From Candidatus Bipolaricaulota bacterium (GTDB lineage Bacteria > Bipolaricaulota > Bipolaricaulia > RBG-16-55-9 > DRXL01), in assembly GCA_026414955.1 (NCBI GenBank), contig JAOAIA010000003.1, positions 1 to 38,190 on the forward strand: 38,190 bases of DNA, written 5' to 3'. Shown piece by piece: positions 23,218 to 31,249 of this stretch (its first letter is position 1; the number at the start of each line of letters is the position of its first letter). A program made the translations under genes and the position numbers. A model generated the notes under the pieces. The model saw nothing but the letters and a program-made list of their open reading frames with translations, did no database searches and was not told the DNA's origin.

Positions 23218-23246
23218 TTGACAGGGTGCCGCAGTTGCCCCATAAT
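23218..23246 (+). promoter_or_regulatory. Upstream promoter (P1) of nrdJ
   Basis: A perfect -35 TTGACA (23218-23223), 17 nt, then CATAAT (23241-23246). Transcription should begin near 23253, giving a leader of about 194 nt. Soon after comes an AAGGAG followed by a five-codon frame (ATG at 23259, stop at 23274-23276). Confidence 0.6.
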
Positions 23247-23287
23247 GCAAGGAGCGACATGGGCGCCGGAGTGTAGCGCGCATCACG

Positions 23288-23315
23288 TTGCAACACGCCG
23301 CCAGTGCCCTATAAT
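23288..23315 (+). promoter_or_regulatory. Downstream promoter (P2) of nrdJ
   Basis: TTGCAA (23288-23293), 16 nt, then a perfect TATAAT (23310-23315). Transcription should begin near 23322 with a leader of about 125 nt. The leader includes a possible hairpin at 23343-23366 (TCGG and TCAC arms). No cobalamin riboswitch signature and no clear NrdR box is recognised. Confidence 0.6.
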
Positions 23316-23446
23316 CTATACCAGAAGGGACTTCTCGATTCCATCGGCCTCACTTCGTGTGTGACCGAGTCTGGCATGGTGTTGTTCGGAGTGCGCGCGA
23401 GCGATCAGCGAGTGTCGAGACCAAAGACGAGAAGGGGGAAATACTC

Positions 23447-26400
23447 ATGGCTCAGAAGGCTCACACCACCAAGGCTGCCCCGACTGCCAACGAGACTGTC
23501 GAATTCTTCGGGGGCGATGAGCTGCGGATTCGCTGTTTCTTGGACAAGTATGCCCTACGAGATTTGTCGGGCAATATTATAGAAAAAACTCCGCTGGAGA
23601 TGTGGGAGCGGGTGGCGCGCGAGATCGCGTCTGTGGAGATAGACGCGAAGCGGCGCCGCGAGTGGGAGAAGAAGTTCTATTGGCTCTTGGAAGACTTTCG
23701 CTTCATCCCCGGCGGGCGCATTATGTTTGGGGCGGGCCAGCCCCGACGCGCCACGCTGCTCAACTGCTTCCCCGCAGGCACGCAGGTCTGGACGCGCCAA
23801 GGCCCTAAGCCCATCGAGCAGATCGAAGTCGGCGAAGAGGTCCTCACCCATCGCAATCGCTTCCGGCCCGTCACCCACACGATGAGCCGCGAGATCGCAG
23901 AACCCTTGCGCTCTCTTAAGCTGTGGTATCTGGGCGATCAGACGATCTACGCCACGAAAGATCATCGCTTTCTTGCGTTTGATGGTACGAAGGTTGACTG
24001 GGTCACGGCCCAAGAGCTGACGCCCTCGCACTACGTGCGCGTGGGGCGCATCGGCTCATCTGAAAACGAAGCCCCGCGCGAACTGGATCTGGCCGACTAC
24101 GTAGAGGAGAACTTGCTCGAGGAGGACGAGAGCGTCTACACCGCGACGGCGTACGTCGGCGGCAACGGAGCTGTAGCGGTTAAAGAGAGCAAGCGCGTCC
24201 GTCGGAAGATCGCAGTAGACGAGCGCTTAGGCTTATGGTTGGGTTTTTTTGTAGCCGAGGGCGGGATCACAGATCACAGCGTGTACTTCACTTTGAGCAA
24301 AGACGAGCGCTCGTATGCCGAAGCGATCTGTGAGCTGACGCGGCAGCTCTTCGGGGTAGAAGCTACGATTCAAGAACGCACGGATCAGCCGGGGCATTGG
24401 TTGCGCGTCTATGCCCACAGCCGGATCCTAGCAGATTTTGTGCGCTCGTTCTTCTGCGGGGCCGTGCGAGCGCATGAGAAGGAGCTGCCCGCGTGGTTCT
24501 TGACCGCACCGCCTGTTGTGCAGAAGGCGTTCATCGCCGGTCTCTTCTTAGGCGATGGCGTGGTGAGGGATGACTTTGTGAAACTCTTCCTGGCCAATCC
24601 CTCGTTGGTACGCCAGGTCTTCTGTATCTTGTTGCGCTTGGGTATTGTTGCCTCGCTGCGCTGGGAGGGGATTCTGAAGTACACTCGCCATCGCGGCATG
24701 TGGATTCACATTGGCACCCAGCGCTATGTCGAGGCCCTCAAGGCGTGGCTGGAGGGGGACTGGGACTACGAGTCTTCATTCGCGGAAGCCCCGCAAAACT
24801 ATTTCTATAAAGTCATAGACGGCGAGCTCTTCGTGAAGGTCAAAGAGTGTGGCTGGACTGCCTCACAGCCCATAACTGTCTATGATCTGAGCGTCGCGGA
24901 GGATCACTCGTTCGTCGCCGAATTTGCCGTAGCGCACAATTGTTACGTCATTCCGATCAAAGAAGACTCAATAGAAGGCATCTTTGAGTGGTGCAAGGAA
25001 GCGGCGCGCACGTACTCCCTGGGCGGAGGAGTCGGCACCGATATCTCAATCTTGCGTCCGAAAGGCTCCCCCGTCAACAACGCGGCGATCTACTCGTCGG
25101 GTTCTGTGAGCTTCATGGAACTCTTCTCCACGACGACGGGGACGATCGGACAAGCAGGACGCAGAGGTGCCCTGATGATCACCATCAGAGTAGATCACCC
25201 TGACGTCTTAGATTTTATCGAAATTAAGAACGACCCGGAGCGCCGCAAAGTGCAGTATGCGAACATCAGCGTGCGCGTGACCGATGAGTTTATGCGCGCC
25301 GTCGAGCGCGACGACGAGTTCCTGCTGCGCTACGAGAGCGAACGTATCGGGCGCTTTGAAAAGAGAGTGCGCGCGCGGGAGATCTGGGAGAAGCTCGTGA
25401 GGAACGCCTGGGCCAGCGCCGAGCCGGGCGTGCTCTTCTGGGACAACGTCAAGCGCGAATCCACTACGGAATATAACGGCATGGAAGTCCACACGGTCAA
25501 CCCCTGTGCGGAGATCAGCCTTGAACCCTATGGCTGTTGCTGTTTGGGGAACGTCAATCTCTCGAAGTTTGTCTTAGAGAGCTTCACCGACCGCGCTCGC
25601 GTAGATTGGGCCAACTTGGAGAAAGCGCTCCGCTACGCGACCCGCTTCTTGGACAACGTCTTGGAGTACAACGCCGACCGACACCCCCTACCGGCCCAGA
25701 AGACCGCGAGCCTACATTCGCGCCGGATCGGAGTCGGCTTCACGGGCTTTGGCGATATGTTCATCAAGCTTGGTCTTAAATATGACACCGAAGAAGCCAT
25801 CGCGTTCACGGACAAGCTCTTTGAGCGCATCAAGCATATTGTCTACGACGAGAGCACCGAGCTGGCTGTGGAGAAGGGGGTCTTCCCGGCGTTTGACTGC
25901 GAGAAGCATCTGAAGAGCGCGTTCATCCGGCGTCTGGATGCGTCTCTGATCGAGAAGATCAAGAAGAACGGGCTGCGCAACGCGGCGCTCTTGACAGTAC
26001 CTCCGGTGGGCTCAGGATCGGTACTTGCAGGCTGTACGTCCGGGATCGAGCCGATCTTCTCGTTGACGTATGTGCGCAAGTCCAAATCGCTGAGCAAAGA
26101 CGAGTTTGAAGTGAGCCACCCGTTGGTGCAAGAGTATATGAAGACTCACGGGCTTAAGAATCTCAAAGAGCTGCCGAAGGTCTTCGTCACCGCGCACGAG
26201 ATCGAGCCGCGGATGCGGGTCCGAATGCAGGCGACGATCCAAAAGCATATAGATCATGCGATCTCCAGCACGGTCAACCTTCCCAAAGAGATATCGCCGG
26301 AGACGATTGGGGATATCTACTTTGAAGCGTGGAAGGCGGGCTGCAAGGGGATCACGGTCTATCGGGAGGGCTCGCGCGAGGGCATCTTGTTGACAAAGAC

Positions 26401-26956
26401 CGAAGCGCAAGCGCAAAAAGAGAGCGAAAAACCTGCGCGCGCGACGCTTGTGCCGCGCCCGCGCCCCAAGGTCGTCAAGGGCAAGACCTACCGAATGAAG
26501 ACCGAATTGGGAACGGTCTTTATCACCGTCAACGAAGATGACGAAGGGATCTTCGAGGTCTTCGTGCAGGGGCTGGGCAAGTCCGGCACTTCGACAGCCG
26601 CGTTCACCGAAGCGATTGGGCGGCTGATCTCGCTGGCTCTGCGATCAGGGGTCAAGCCCAGCGCGATCATTGATCAGCTCAGTTTGATTCGTGGCTCGCG
26701 CCCGGTGGTGCAAGAAGACGGCACCGTGGTCTTCTCCGTGCCCGATGCGATTGCCAAAGCACTTGCAGAGTATCTCAAGGGAGGGGAGCAATTGACGCTC
26801 CTCGAAGAGGTGAAGCCGCGTCCGCCCCAGCTCACTGAAGCCAACGGGCACGACGCCAAGCGCGACGTCGAACTCTGTCCCAGTTGTGGCGGAGTCTTGA
26901 TCTTCACCAACGGCTGTTATATCTGTAGCGACTGCGGCTTCTCCGAGTGCGACTAG
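23447..26956 (+). CDS. nrdJ: Adenosylcobalamin-dependent (class II) ribonucleotide reductase with intein
   Basis: NrdJ reduces ribonucleotides to deoxyribonucleotides with a B12 radical. The precursor has 1169 residues from ATG 23447, which follows an AGGGGG; an in-frame ATG at 23357 lies in the leader. After removal of the intein (residues 107-498) the enzyme would have 777 residues. Host features are the N-terminal helical part, the redox cysteine at the splice junction (LLN/CYVIPI), YSLGGGVGTDISILRP, VNPCAEISLEPYGCCCLGNVNL with the catalytic cysteine and glutamate, and VPPVGSGSVLAG. A TSCPD-type C-terminal domain (KTYRMKTELGTVFITV) follows, and then a four-cysteine zinc ribbon (last 26 residues). 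It lies alone between a hydrolase gene and mutM with two tandem promoters. Class II needs no oxygen and no activase, so it fits varied oxygen supply. Confidence 0.96.
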   Translation: MAQKAHTTKAAPTANETVEFFGGDELRIRCFLDKYALRDLSGNIIEKTPLEMWERVAREIASVEIDAKRRREWEKKFYWLLEDFRFIPGGRIMFGAGQPRRATLLNCFPAGTQVWTRQGPKPIEQIEVGEEVLTHRNRFRPVTHTMSREIAEPLRSLKLWYLGDQTIYATKDHRFLAFDGTKVDWVTAQELTPSHYVRVGRIGSSENEAPRELDLADYVEENLLEEDESVYTATAYVGGNGAVAVKESKRVRRKIAVDERLGLWLGFFVAEGGITDHSVYFTLSKDERSYAEAICELTRQLFGVEATIQERTDQPGHWLRVYAHSRILADFVRSFFCGAVRAHEKELPAWFLTAPPVVQKAFIAGLFLGDGVVRDDFVKLFLANPSLVRQVFCILLRLGIVASLRWEGILKYTRHRGMWIHIGTQRYVEALKAWLEGDWDYESSFAEAPQNYFYKVIDGELFVKVKECGWTASQPITVYDLSVAEDHSFVAEFAVAHNCYVIPIKEDSIEGIFEWCKEAARTYSLGGGVGTDISILRPKGSPVNNAAIYSSGSVSFMELFSTTTGTIGQAGRRGALMITIRVDHPDVLDFIEIKNDPERRKVQYANISVRVTDEFMRAVERDDEFLLRYESERIGRFEKRVRAREIWEKLVRNAWASAEPGVLFWDNVKRESTTEYNGMEVHTVNPCAEISLEPYGCCCLGNVNLSKFVLESFTDRARVDWANLEKALRYATRFLDNVLEYNADRHPLPAQKTASLHSRRIGVGFTGFGDMFIKLGLKYDTEEAIAFTDKLFERIKHIVYDESTELAVEKGVFPAFDCEKHLKSAFIRRLDASLIEKIKKNGLRNAALLTVPPVGSGSVLAGCTSGIEPIFSLTYVRKSKSLSKDEFEVSHPLVQEYMKTHGLKNLKELPKVFVTAHEIEPRMRVRMQATIQKHIDHAISSTVNLPKEISPETIGDIYFEAWKAGCKGITVYREGSREGILLTKTEAQAQKESEKPARATLVPRPRPKVVKGKTYRMKTELGTVFITVNEDDEGIFEVFVQGLGKSGTSTAAFTEAIGRLISLALRSGVKPSAIIDQLSLIRGSRPVVQEDGTVVFSVPDAIAKALAEYLKGGEQLTLLEEVKPRPPQLTEANGHDAKRDVELCPSCGGVLIFTNGCYICSDCGFSECD
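23765..24940 (+). mobile_element. Intein with LAGLIDADG homing endonuclease in nrdJ
   Basis: The 392-residue insert starts with Cys1 (CFPAGTQVWT, block A). It has block B with TKDH (Thr64, His67) and ends in block F/G (YDLSVAEDHSFVAEFAVAHN) with the penultimate His and terminal Asn, followed by a Cys as +1 residue. Between them are two DOD endonuclease motifs, LGLWLGFFVAEGG (155-167) and KAFIAGLFLGDG (254-265), both with acidic residues. All splicing residues are present, so both splicing and homing look intact. It splits the host at LLN/C, the conserved redox cysteine of the reductase, so unspliced enzyme would be inactive. Its GC content looks like that of the host gene. Confidence 0.95.
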
Positions 26957-26979
26957 ACTTCATGTGGTGCTGGTAGGGA

Positions 26980-27038
26980 GGCCCTCACCCCCGTCCCCGC
27001 TCCCCTCTGAGGGAGAGGGGAGCACAGGGGTGAGGGCC
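26980..27038. repeat. Long GC-rich inverted repeat, family copy A
   Basis: An imperfect palindrome with outer arms GGCCCTCACCCC and GGGGTGAGGGCC and inner arms GCTCCCCTCT and AGAGGGGAGC around a GAGGG loop. It starts 24 nt after the nrdJ stop and could act as a transcription barrier, though no T-tract follows. A closely related copy lies at 36245-36306 on the other strand. Confidence 0.75.
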
Positions 27039-27061
27039 ACAAATCTTCTTCGGTAGCGATT

Positions 27062-27865
27062 ATGCCTGAGCTTCCCGAGGTCGAGACGCTTCGTCGTGCG
27101 TTAGCACAAGAACTTGAAGGGTGCACGCTTACGGCTTTAAAAATCTATGAGCCGCGGCTGCTCCAGAACGCCTCGGAGCAAGAGCTACAACGAGCGCTCG
27201 TGGGGCGTCGTCTGCGCGCGGTGAGGCGTCGCGCGAAGTGCTTGCTCTTCGATTTCGGAGAGCATACAGTGATCTTGCATCTGCGCATGACGGGCTGGCC
27301 CACGCTCAGCCCGATAGAGAACCCGCGCTTTGTTTTCGCGTTCGCTGGGAATAAGACTCTCTATCTTCACGACACGCGCCGGCTGGCGACGTTGCATCTT
27401 GTGCCGAGCGCGCGAGCCGATAAGCTGCCTCCCTTAGCAGGGTTGGGGATTGAGCCGTTCCAGCCAAGCTATAAGTTTGAGGACTTCGTCACGCTCTTAC
27501 AGACTGACCAAGAGATCAAGAAACTCTTGCTCGACCAGCGGAAGATCGCCGGGATCGGGAACATCTATGCGTGCGAGGCGCTCTTCGCTAGCAAGATTCA
27601 TCCGCAACGTCCGGCGCGCACCCTGGCGCGCTCCGAGGCGCGACGGCTCTTCGTGCAGATCGAAGAGATTCTCTCTCGCGCGATTGCGGAGCAAGGGACC
27701 TCTGTGAGGACATACCGAGTGCTGACGGGCGAGTCTGGAAATTTTCAGAATTTTTTGCGCGTCTATGATCGCGAGGGCGAGCCGTGCCTGCGCTGTCGCA
27801 CGCCCATCGTGCGCATTACTCAAGGCGGGCGTGGGACGTATCTCTGCCCGAAATGCCAAGCTTGA
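27062..27865 (+). CDS. mutM: Formamidopyrimidine-DNA glycosylase
   Basis: MutM/Fpg excises oxidised purines such as 8-oxoguanine and cuts the abasic site. The 267-residue protein starts MPELPEVETLRR, with the catalytic Pro and Glu after Met removal. It has the beta-clamp lysine region RRRAKCLLFDF, the helix-two-turn-helix segment DQRKIAGIGNIYACEALF, and the C-terminal zinc finger CLRCRTPIVRITQGGRGTYLCPKCQ. All catalytic elements and the length are normal. It is preceded by the inverted repeat after nrdJ, and the promoter of the toxin-antitoxin pair overlaps its stop codon. Confidence 0.96.
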   Translation: MPELPEVETLRRALAQELEGCTLTALKIYEPRLLQNASEQELQRALVGRRLRAVRRRAKCLLFDFGEHTVILHLRMTGWPTLSPIENPRFVFAFAGNKTLYLHDTRRLATLHLVPSARADKLPPLAGLGIEPFQPSYKFEDFVTLLQTDQEIKKLLLDQRKIAGIGNIYACEALFASKIHPQRPARTLARSEARRLFVQIEEILSRAIAEQGTSVRTYRVLTGESGNFQNFLRVYDREGEPCLRCRTPIVRITQGGRGTYLCPKCQA

Positions 27866-27889
27866 CTTTCGGTACGAAGATGCTAAACT
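27862..27889 (+). promoter_or_regulatory. Promoter of the AbrB/RelE-type pair
   Basis: TTGACT (27862-27867, overlapping the mutM stop), 16 nt, then TAAACT (27884-27889) preceded by TGC (extended -10). The expected start near 27896 leaves a short leader containing AAGGAG before the antitoxin ATG at 27919. Confidence 0.55.
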
Positions 27890-27918
27890 GTTATGACGCA
27901 TCTGAGAAGGAGATGTCT

Positions 27919-28176
27919 ATGCCAGTAGTGAAGATCAGCACAAACCGTCGCGTGACGATCCCTAAAGCGATTTGCGATGTGCTAGGGTTACGTGAAGGGC
28001 AGTTTGTCGAGGTCACGCGTAGAAACGGTGTTATCGTGATCAAGCCTACAGATATCGCTGAACCTGACGACATTCTCACCCCTGCCGATAAAGCCTCCCT
28101 GAGACGCGGCTTAGCTCAAGTCAAGCGCGGCGAAAGCATTCCCTGGGATGAAGTGAAAAAGCGATTGAAGCTCTAA
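27919..28176 (+). CDS. AbrB/MazE-like antitoxin (SpoVT-AbrB domain)
   Basis: The 85-residue protein starts MPVVKISTNRRVTIPKAICDVLGLREGQFVEV, a typical swapped-hairpin AbrB DNA-binding domain. An acidic linker (AEPDDILTP) and a C-terminal helix (LRRGLAQVKRGESIPWDEVKKRLKL) follow and probably bind the toxin. The ATG at 27919 has AAGGAG 8 nt upstream; earlier in-frame starts lie in mutM or the promoter. Antitoxins of this class also repress their own promoter. It is followed 18 nt later by a RelE-like gene. Confidence 0.87.
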   Translation: MPVVKISTNRRVTIPKAICDVLGLREGQFVEVTRRNGVIVIKPTDIAEPDDILTPADKASLRRGLAQVKRGESIPWDEVKKRLKL

Positions 28177-28194
28177 CTTCTTCTTCCATTATGT

Positions 28195-28461
28195 ATGTCC
28201 TGGACTGTTGGGTTTACCCCGGAAGCGTATAAAGAATTCCAGCACTTCCCGCGCGATCAACAGCAGATGATCCAACGGGCTATTGACCGAATGCGTAACG
28301 ACCCTTTTCAAGGCAACGTGAGGCCTCTCAAAGGGAAGGAATGGAAGGGGCTATACCGTAAGGTCATCGGGCGGTATCGGCTCTTCTTTCTTCCGATCTT
28401 CAGCAGACGGCACGTCGAGATCATCACCATCCGCCCACGTACTGAGAAGACCTATCGGTGA
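28195..28461 (+). CDS. RelE/ParE-family toxin
   Basis: The 88-residue product has the family pattern FTPEAYKEFQHFPRDQQQMIQRAIDRM, a central PLKGKEWKGLYRKVIGRYRLFFLPI and a terminal HVEIITIRPRTEKTYR. RelE-type toxins cleave mRNA on ribosomes; ParE types act on gyrase. The basic residues and R-rich end favour the RelE branch, but this is not certain. It is downstream of the AbrB-like antitoxin gene and ends 10 nt before the convergent subtilase stop. No Shine-Dalgarno is seen, so translation may depend on the antitoxin. Confidence 0.85.
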   Translation: MSWTVGFTPEAYKEFQHFPRDQQQMIQRAIDRMRNDPFQGNVRPLKGKEWKGLYRKVIGRYRLFFLPIFSRRHVEIITIRPRTEKTYR

Positions 28462-28471
28462 CAAGCTTGGC

Positions 28472-30631
28472 TCATGTTCCCTTCCTCGACTGCTGACCCT
28501 TCGGCCTCAAATCCACATAGAGAATATTTCCACATGCTGTCACGGCGTTGCTCGCGGGCACGTCATACTCCGCGAGAGTGCTGCCATCGGGGAGCGTCAC
28601 GCGGAGGCGCTGCGCTCCAGCACTGTTATTAGTGTAGACCAAGCAGCCATCAGTGCCGTGCTCGCTCCGCGCCCACGCCGACGGATTGGCAAACTCGAGC
28701 TTGCTGAAGAAGAGCGTGACCAACTCTCCCGTCGGGACACTCTCAGTGATCACAATCTCGACGGGCACGGTGAACGGGCTGTTCTGCGCGTTCTCAGCCG
28801 TGATCACAATCGCGCTCTCATGGGTCCCCGCAGCCAGCCCAGCGATATCGAGGCTGACTTGCACAAGTGCCCGCCCAACTCCTTGAATCGAGGAAAGCTT
28901 CACGAAATCCGACTGGGCTTGCGCCGTCCAGGCGAAATCTCCCTCCCCTACGTTCGTGATCTCCAGAAGCCGCGGAGCCGGAGCTGGGCCGTTCGCTTGT
29001 GCGACAAACTTGAGCTTCTCCGGGAAGGCCGCAATCGTCACTGCGGCGGGCTTCTCTTCTTTGAGCGGCTCACCTAACGCAATGCGCCCGGCCCCGTAGG
29101 TGTTATCCGGGCCGTCGTCGCCGCGATCTACGGCGCGCGAGGCGAGAAAGGCCGCGATCTCCTTGGGGCTCCAGTTGGGCCGAGCGCTCTTGACGAGCGC
29201 CGCAGTGCCAGCAAGGTGTGGGCTGGCTGCTGAGGTTCCAAAGAACGGCCGAAACGTCGAGGTGCGCACGCCGTCGGGGGCAGTGAAATCGGGCTTGATC
29301 CTCCCGTCTTTCGTCGGCCCGCGCGAGCTGTAGCGTCGCACGGAATCGCCGCGAAAATCTACGGCACCAACGCTGTAAGCACTGGGGGAGATCGCTGGCT
29401 CGAAGATCCCAATGCTCCCTGTGAAGACCATATACTCCGGTTCGACGTCTATGACCGAGACGTCGAGCTGTGCTGTGGGCCTGGTCGCGGTGCGCTGGCG
29501 AATCTTTAAGTGATATCTCCCGGAATCGCGTGCCGTGAAGAAGAGCAAGCGCGAAGGCCAGCCGGAACGCAGTTGGCCGCCGCTGGAGCGCCGACGATCG
29601 GCGTCATCGAAGAGCATGAGTTCATAATTCTCCGTAGCGCGCCCGCACTTGTCCTCCCAACTGAGCACCGCGATCACAGTCTCGTCGGCATCGACCTCGA
29701 AGGAAAGCCCTTCATCATCCCCTAAGAAGTTATGGAACCCATCTTTATCTGGGTCGTCGAAGATCCCCTCCCAATGCTCCGTGCCGTGATTCCCCACAGA
29801 GACGGCCCAGAAGATCCCAGCGTCGCGCGCTCGCTTGACAATAGGCTCAATAAGCCCCGTGCCCTCCCAGGGGCAGCCCGTCCCCAAGAAATTAAACGAC
29901 GTATTGATCACGTGCACGCCCTCGGAGATCAGAAAGTCTACGGCACGCCCGAGCTGGACATCGGTGTCAAAATTGACCAAATAGAACGTCGCTTCTGGGG
30001 CAAAATCGTAGACGATCTCCGCGACGGCAGTGCCGTGGCGCTCATCGGCTTCGATGTCCTCGTCACGGTTGAACGAGCGCACGATGACGCGCTCCGCTGG
30101 GGGCAGCTCACTCCCTAACAGCCTTTGGTAGCCCCTGAATCCTGCGTCTATGATGGCGACTTTCACCCCTTGGCCCTTGATCCCCGCCTCGTGCCAGAAG
30201 TTCGCCCCGATCACACGCACGCCCTCGCTAACGGTGTTGCCCTGCTCCCAGACGGGCACGAACGGCGTGCGCACCCAGGAGACAGCACTGAGCCCGGCAA
30301 GCGCAGTCACAGCTTGTATGGGCACAAATGCTTGGATAAGATTGTCATAGACAGCCTCGACGTGCCCGCCGAGCGCCGCCACGCGCGCTTGAATATCCTT
30401 TACTTCAGAGACTCTCGTCGCTTCGAGCACGATGCGCACTCTTCCAGCTTTGAGGTCTTCGGGCTTATTGGCGGGCAGCGAGGGAGGCTCTAAGCCCGAC
30501 TCGAACGCTATCAGGCTTTCGGCGAGTAAGTCTTGGATCTTCTGCGCACGCACGTCTTGGGCCTTTGGGCTTGTGGACACGACGACCGACACCGCGATGA
30601 GTAAGACTCCGAGGACAAGTAGCTTTCTCAT
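28472..30631 (-). CDS. Secreted subtilisin-like serine protease (S8)
   Basis: The 719-residue protein (from ATG 30631, after AGAAGGGG; a TTG at 30640 would be too close to the Shine-Dalgarno) has a signal peptide (about 1-25). A propeptide-like domain (62-127, GRVRIVLEATRVSEV ... VRTPFVP) is followed by the S8 catalytic domain with Asp162 (AIIDAGFRG), His199 (DERHGTAVAEI), oxyanion Asn281 (SVGNHGT) and Ser467 (GTSAASPHLAG). A beta-rich insertion of about 120 residues lies between Asn281 and Ser467, and a C-terminal beta-sandwich region runs from about 530. It is probably extracellular or periplasmic. The upstream gene encodes a membrane-anchored protein homologous to its propeptide domain. 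Confidence 0.92.
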   Translation of the reverse strand: MRKLLVLGVLLIAVSVVVSTSPKAQDVRAQKIQDLLAESLIAFESGLEPPSLPANKPEDLKAGRVRIVLEATRVSEVKDIQARVAALGGHVEAVYDNLIQAFVPIQAVTALAGLSAVSWVRTPFVPVWEQGNTVSEGVRVIGANFWHEAGIKGQGVKVAIIDAGFRGYQRLLGSELPPAERVIVRSFNRDEDIEADERHGTAVAEIVYDFAPEATFYLVNFDTDVQLGRAVDFLISEGVHVINTSFNFLGTGCPWEGTGLIEPIVKRARDAGIFWAVSVGNHGTEHWEGIFDDPDKDGFHNFLGDDEGLSFEVDADETVIAVLSWEDKCGRATENYELMLFDDADRRRSSGGQLRSGWPSRLLFFTARDSGRYHLKIRQRTATRPTAQLDVSVIDVEPEYMVFTGSIGIFEPAISPSAYSVGAVDFRGDSVRRYSSRGPTKDGRIKPDFTAPDGVRTSTFRPFFGTSAASPHLAGTAALVKSARPNWSPKEIAAFLASRAVDRGDDGPDNTYGAGRIALGEPLKEEKPAAVTIAAFPEKLKFVAQANGPAPAPRLLEITNVGEGDFAWTAQAQSDFVKLSSIQGVGRALVQVSLDIAGLAAGTHESAIVITAENAQNSPFTVPVEIVITESVPTGELVTLFFSKLEFANPSAWARSEHGTDGCLVYTNNSAGAQRLRVTLPDGSTLAEYDVPASNAVTACGNILYVDLRPKGQQSRKGT

Positions 30632-30666
30632 GCTCTTCAACCCCTTCTCAGTAAAAATTCTCCGCT

Positions 30667-30697
30667 ATTATACCAAATTGCTGGGGCGCTCTGACAA
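30667..30697 (-). promoter_or_regulatory. Promoter of the subtilase gene
   Basis: On the - strand TTGTCA (complement of 30692-30697) and a perfect TATAAT (complement of 30667-30672), with TGG before it (extended -10). The 19-nt spacing is long but usable with an extended -10. It gives the protease its own transcript besides possible read-through from the prodomain-like gene. Confidence 0.5.
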
Positions 30698-30719
30698 TAG
30701 TGCCTGAAAAATAGAGAAA

Positions 30720-30735
30720 GCGTGCTGAAGCACGC
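30720..30735. repeat. TGAA-loop palindrome (REP-like)
   Basis: A perfect hairpin GCGTGC-TGAA-GCACGC lies between the subtilase and the prodomain-like gene. Sixteen of the bases and the following CTG are nearly the same as in the second hairpin of the cluster at 17295-17313. Confidence 0.7.
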
Positions 30736-30760
30736 TGGACAGCCGGCTTGTGCTTCCCAG

Positions 30761-31204
30761 TTATCTATCGGGCCTGGGTCGCACCGGCAGCCGAATAAAC
30801 TCAATATGCGGATGCTTCGCCAGCTTAAGCAGCGCCTTGAGGGGGACGAGCGCCTGGAGCTGATTCTCGTAGTCCGTCTCTACGGTGCCGTCGAGCGCTT
30901 CAACGGCCCAACGCAACTCCTCTAATGCTTCAACGTGAGTCGCTTCGATCACGACGACGACCTTGCCGTCCTTGAAGTCTTGCTCAAAACCGTGCTCCTT
31001 CGCGAACGCTGCGGGATCGGCAGCAGAGACGAGAGAGACGAGGTGCTCTTGGAGCTTGGGGTAGTCATCAGGGTTGAGGGTCACAGGTGGCTCCGGTTTG
31101 GTATATGTCGGTGGTGAACTGGGTTGCGTCGAGATATACCAGAATGCTCCGACAATCAACACGAGCACGACCAACGCTGTGAAAAACCCCAGCGTCTTCT
31201 GCAT
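30761..31204 (-). CDS. Membrane-anchored protein homologous to the subtilase propeptide
   Basis: The 147-residue protein has one N-terminal membrane helix (about 5-24) and a Pro-rich linker (27-42). A globular domain follows (80-143, GKVVVVIEATHVEALEEL ... ENQLQALVPLKALLKLAKHP). By eye this domain aligns without gaps to residues 63-126 of the neighbouring subtilase, with about 25 identities in 64 positions. There is no protease domain. Inhibitor_I9-type propeptides fold their protease and inhibit it; a free copy could act in trans as chaperone or inhibitor at the membrane. That is inference. An AGGAG Shine-Dalgarno lies before the ATG. It sits just upstream of the protease gene on the same strand. 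Confidence 0.8.
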   Translation of the reverse strand: MQKTLGFFTALVVLVLIVGAFWYISTQPSSPPTYTKPEPPVTLNPDDYPKLQEHLVSLVSAADPAAFAKEHGFEQDFKDGKVVVVIEATHVEALEELRWAVEALDGTVETDYENQLQALVPLKALLKLAKHPHIEFIRLPVRPRPDR

Positions 31205-31249
31205 GGTGACTCCTTTCTGAGCTGCCCCCTTCCCAACGCAGGGCAGGGG

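Noticed and set aside
23173..23446. Cobalamin riboswitch upstream of the B12-dependent nrdJ
   Set aside because: The leader has no GCCACTG B12-box; the nearest sequence is GCCAGTG within the promoter P2 spacer. The conserved core layout is not recognisable by eye. A covariance-model search would decide.
27913..27919. Alternative antitoxin start at ATG 27913
   Set aside because: It is in frame, but the AAGGAG at 27905-27911 leaves the right distance only for the ATG at 27919, which also begins the AbrB domain.
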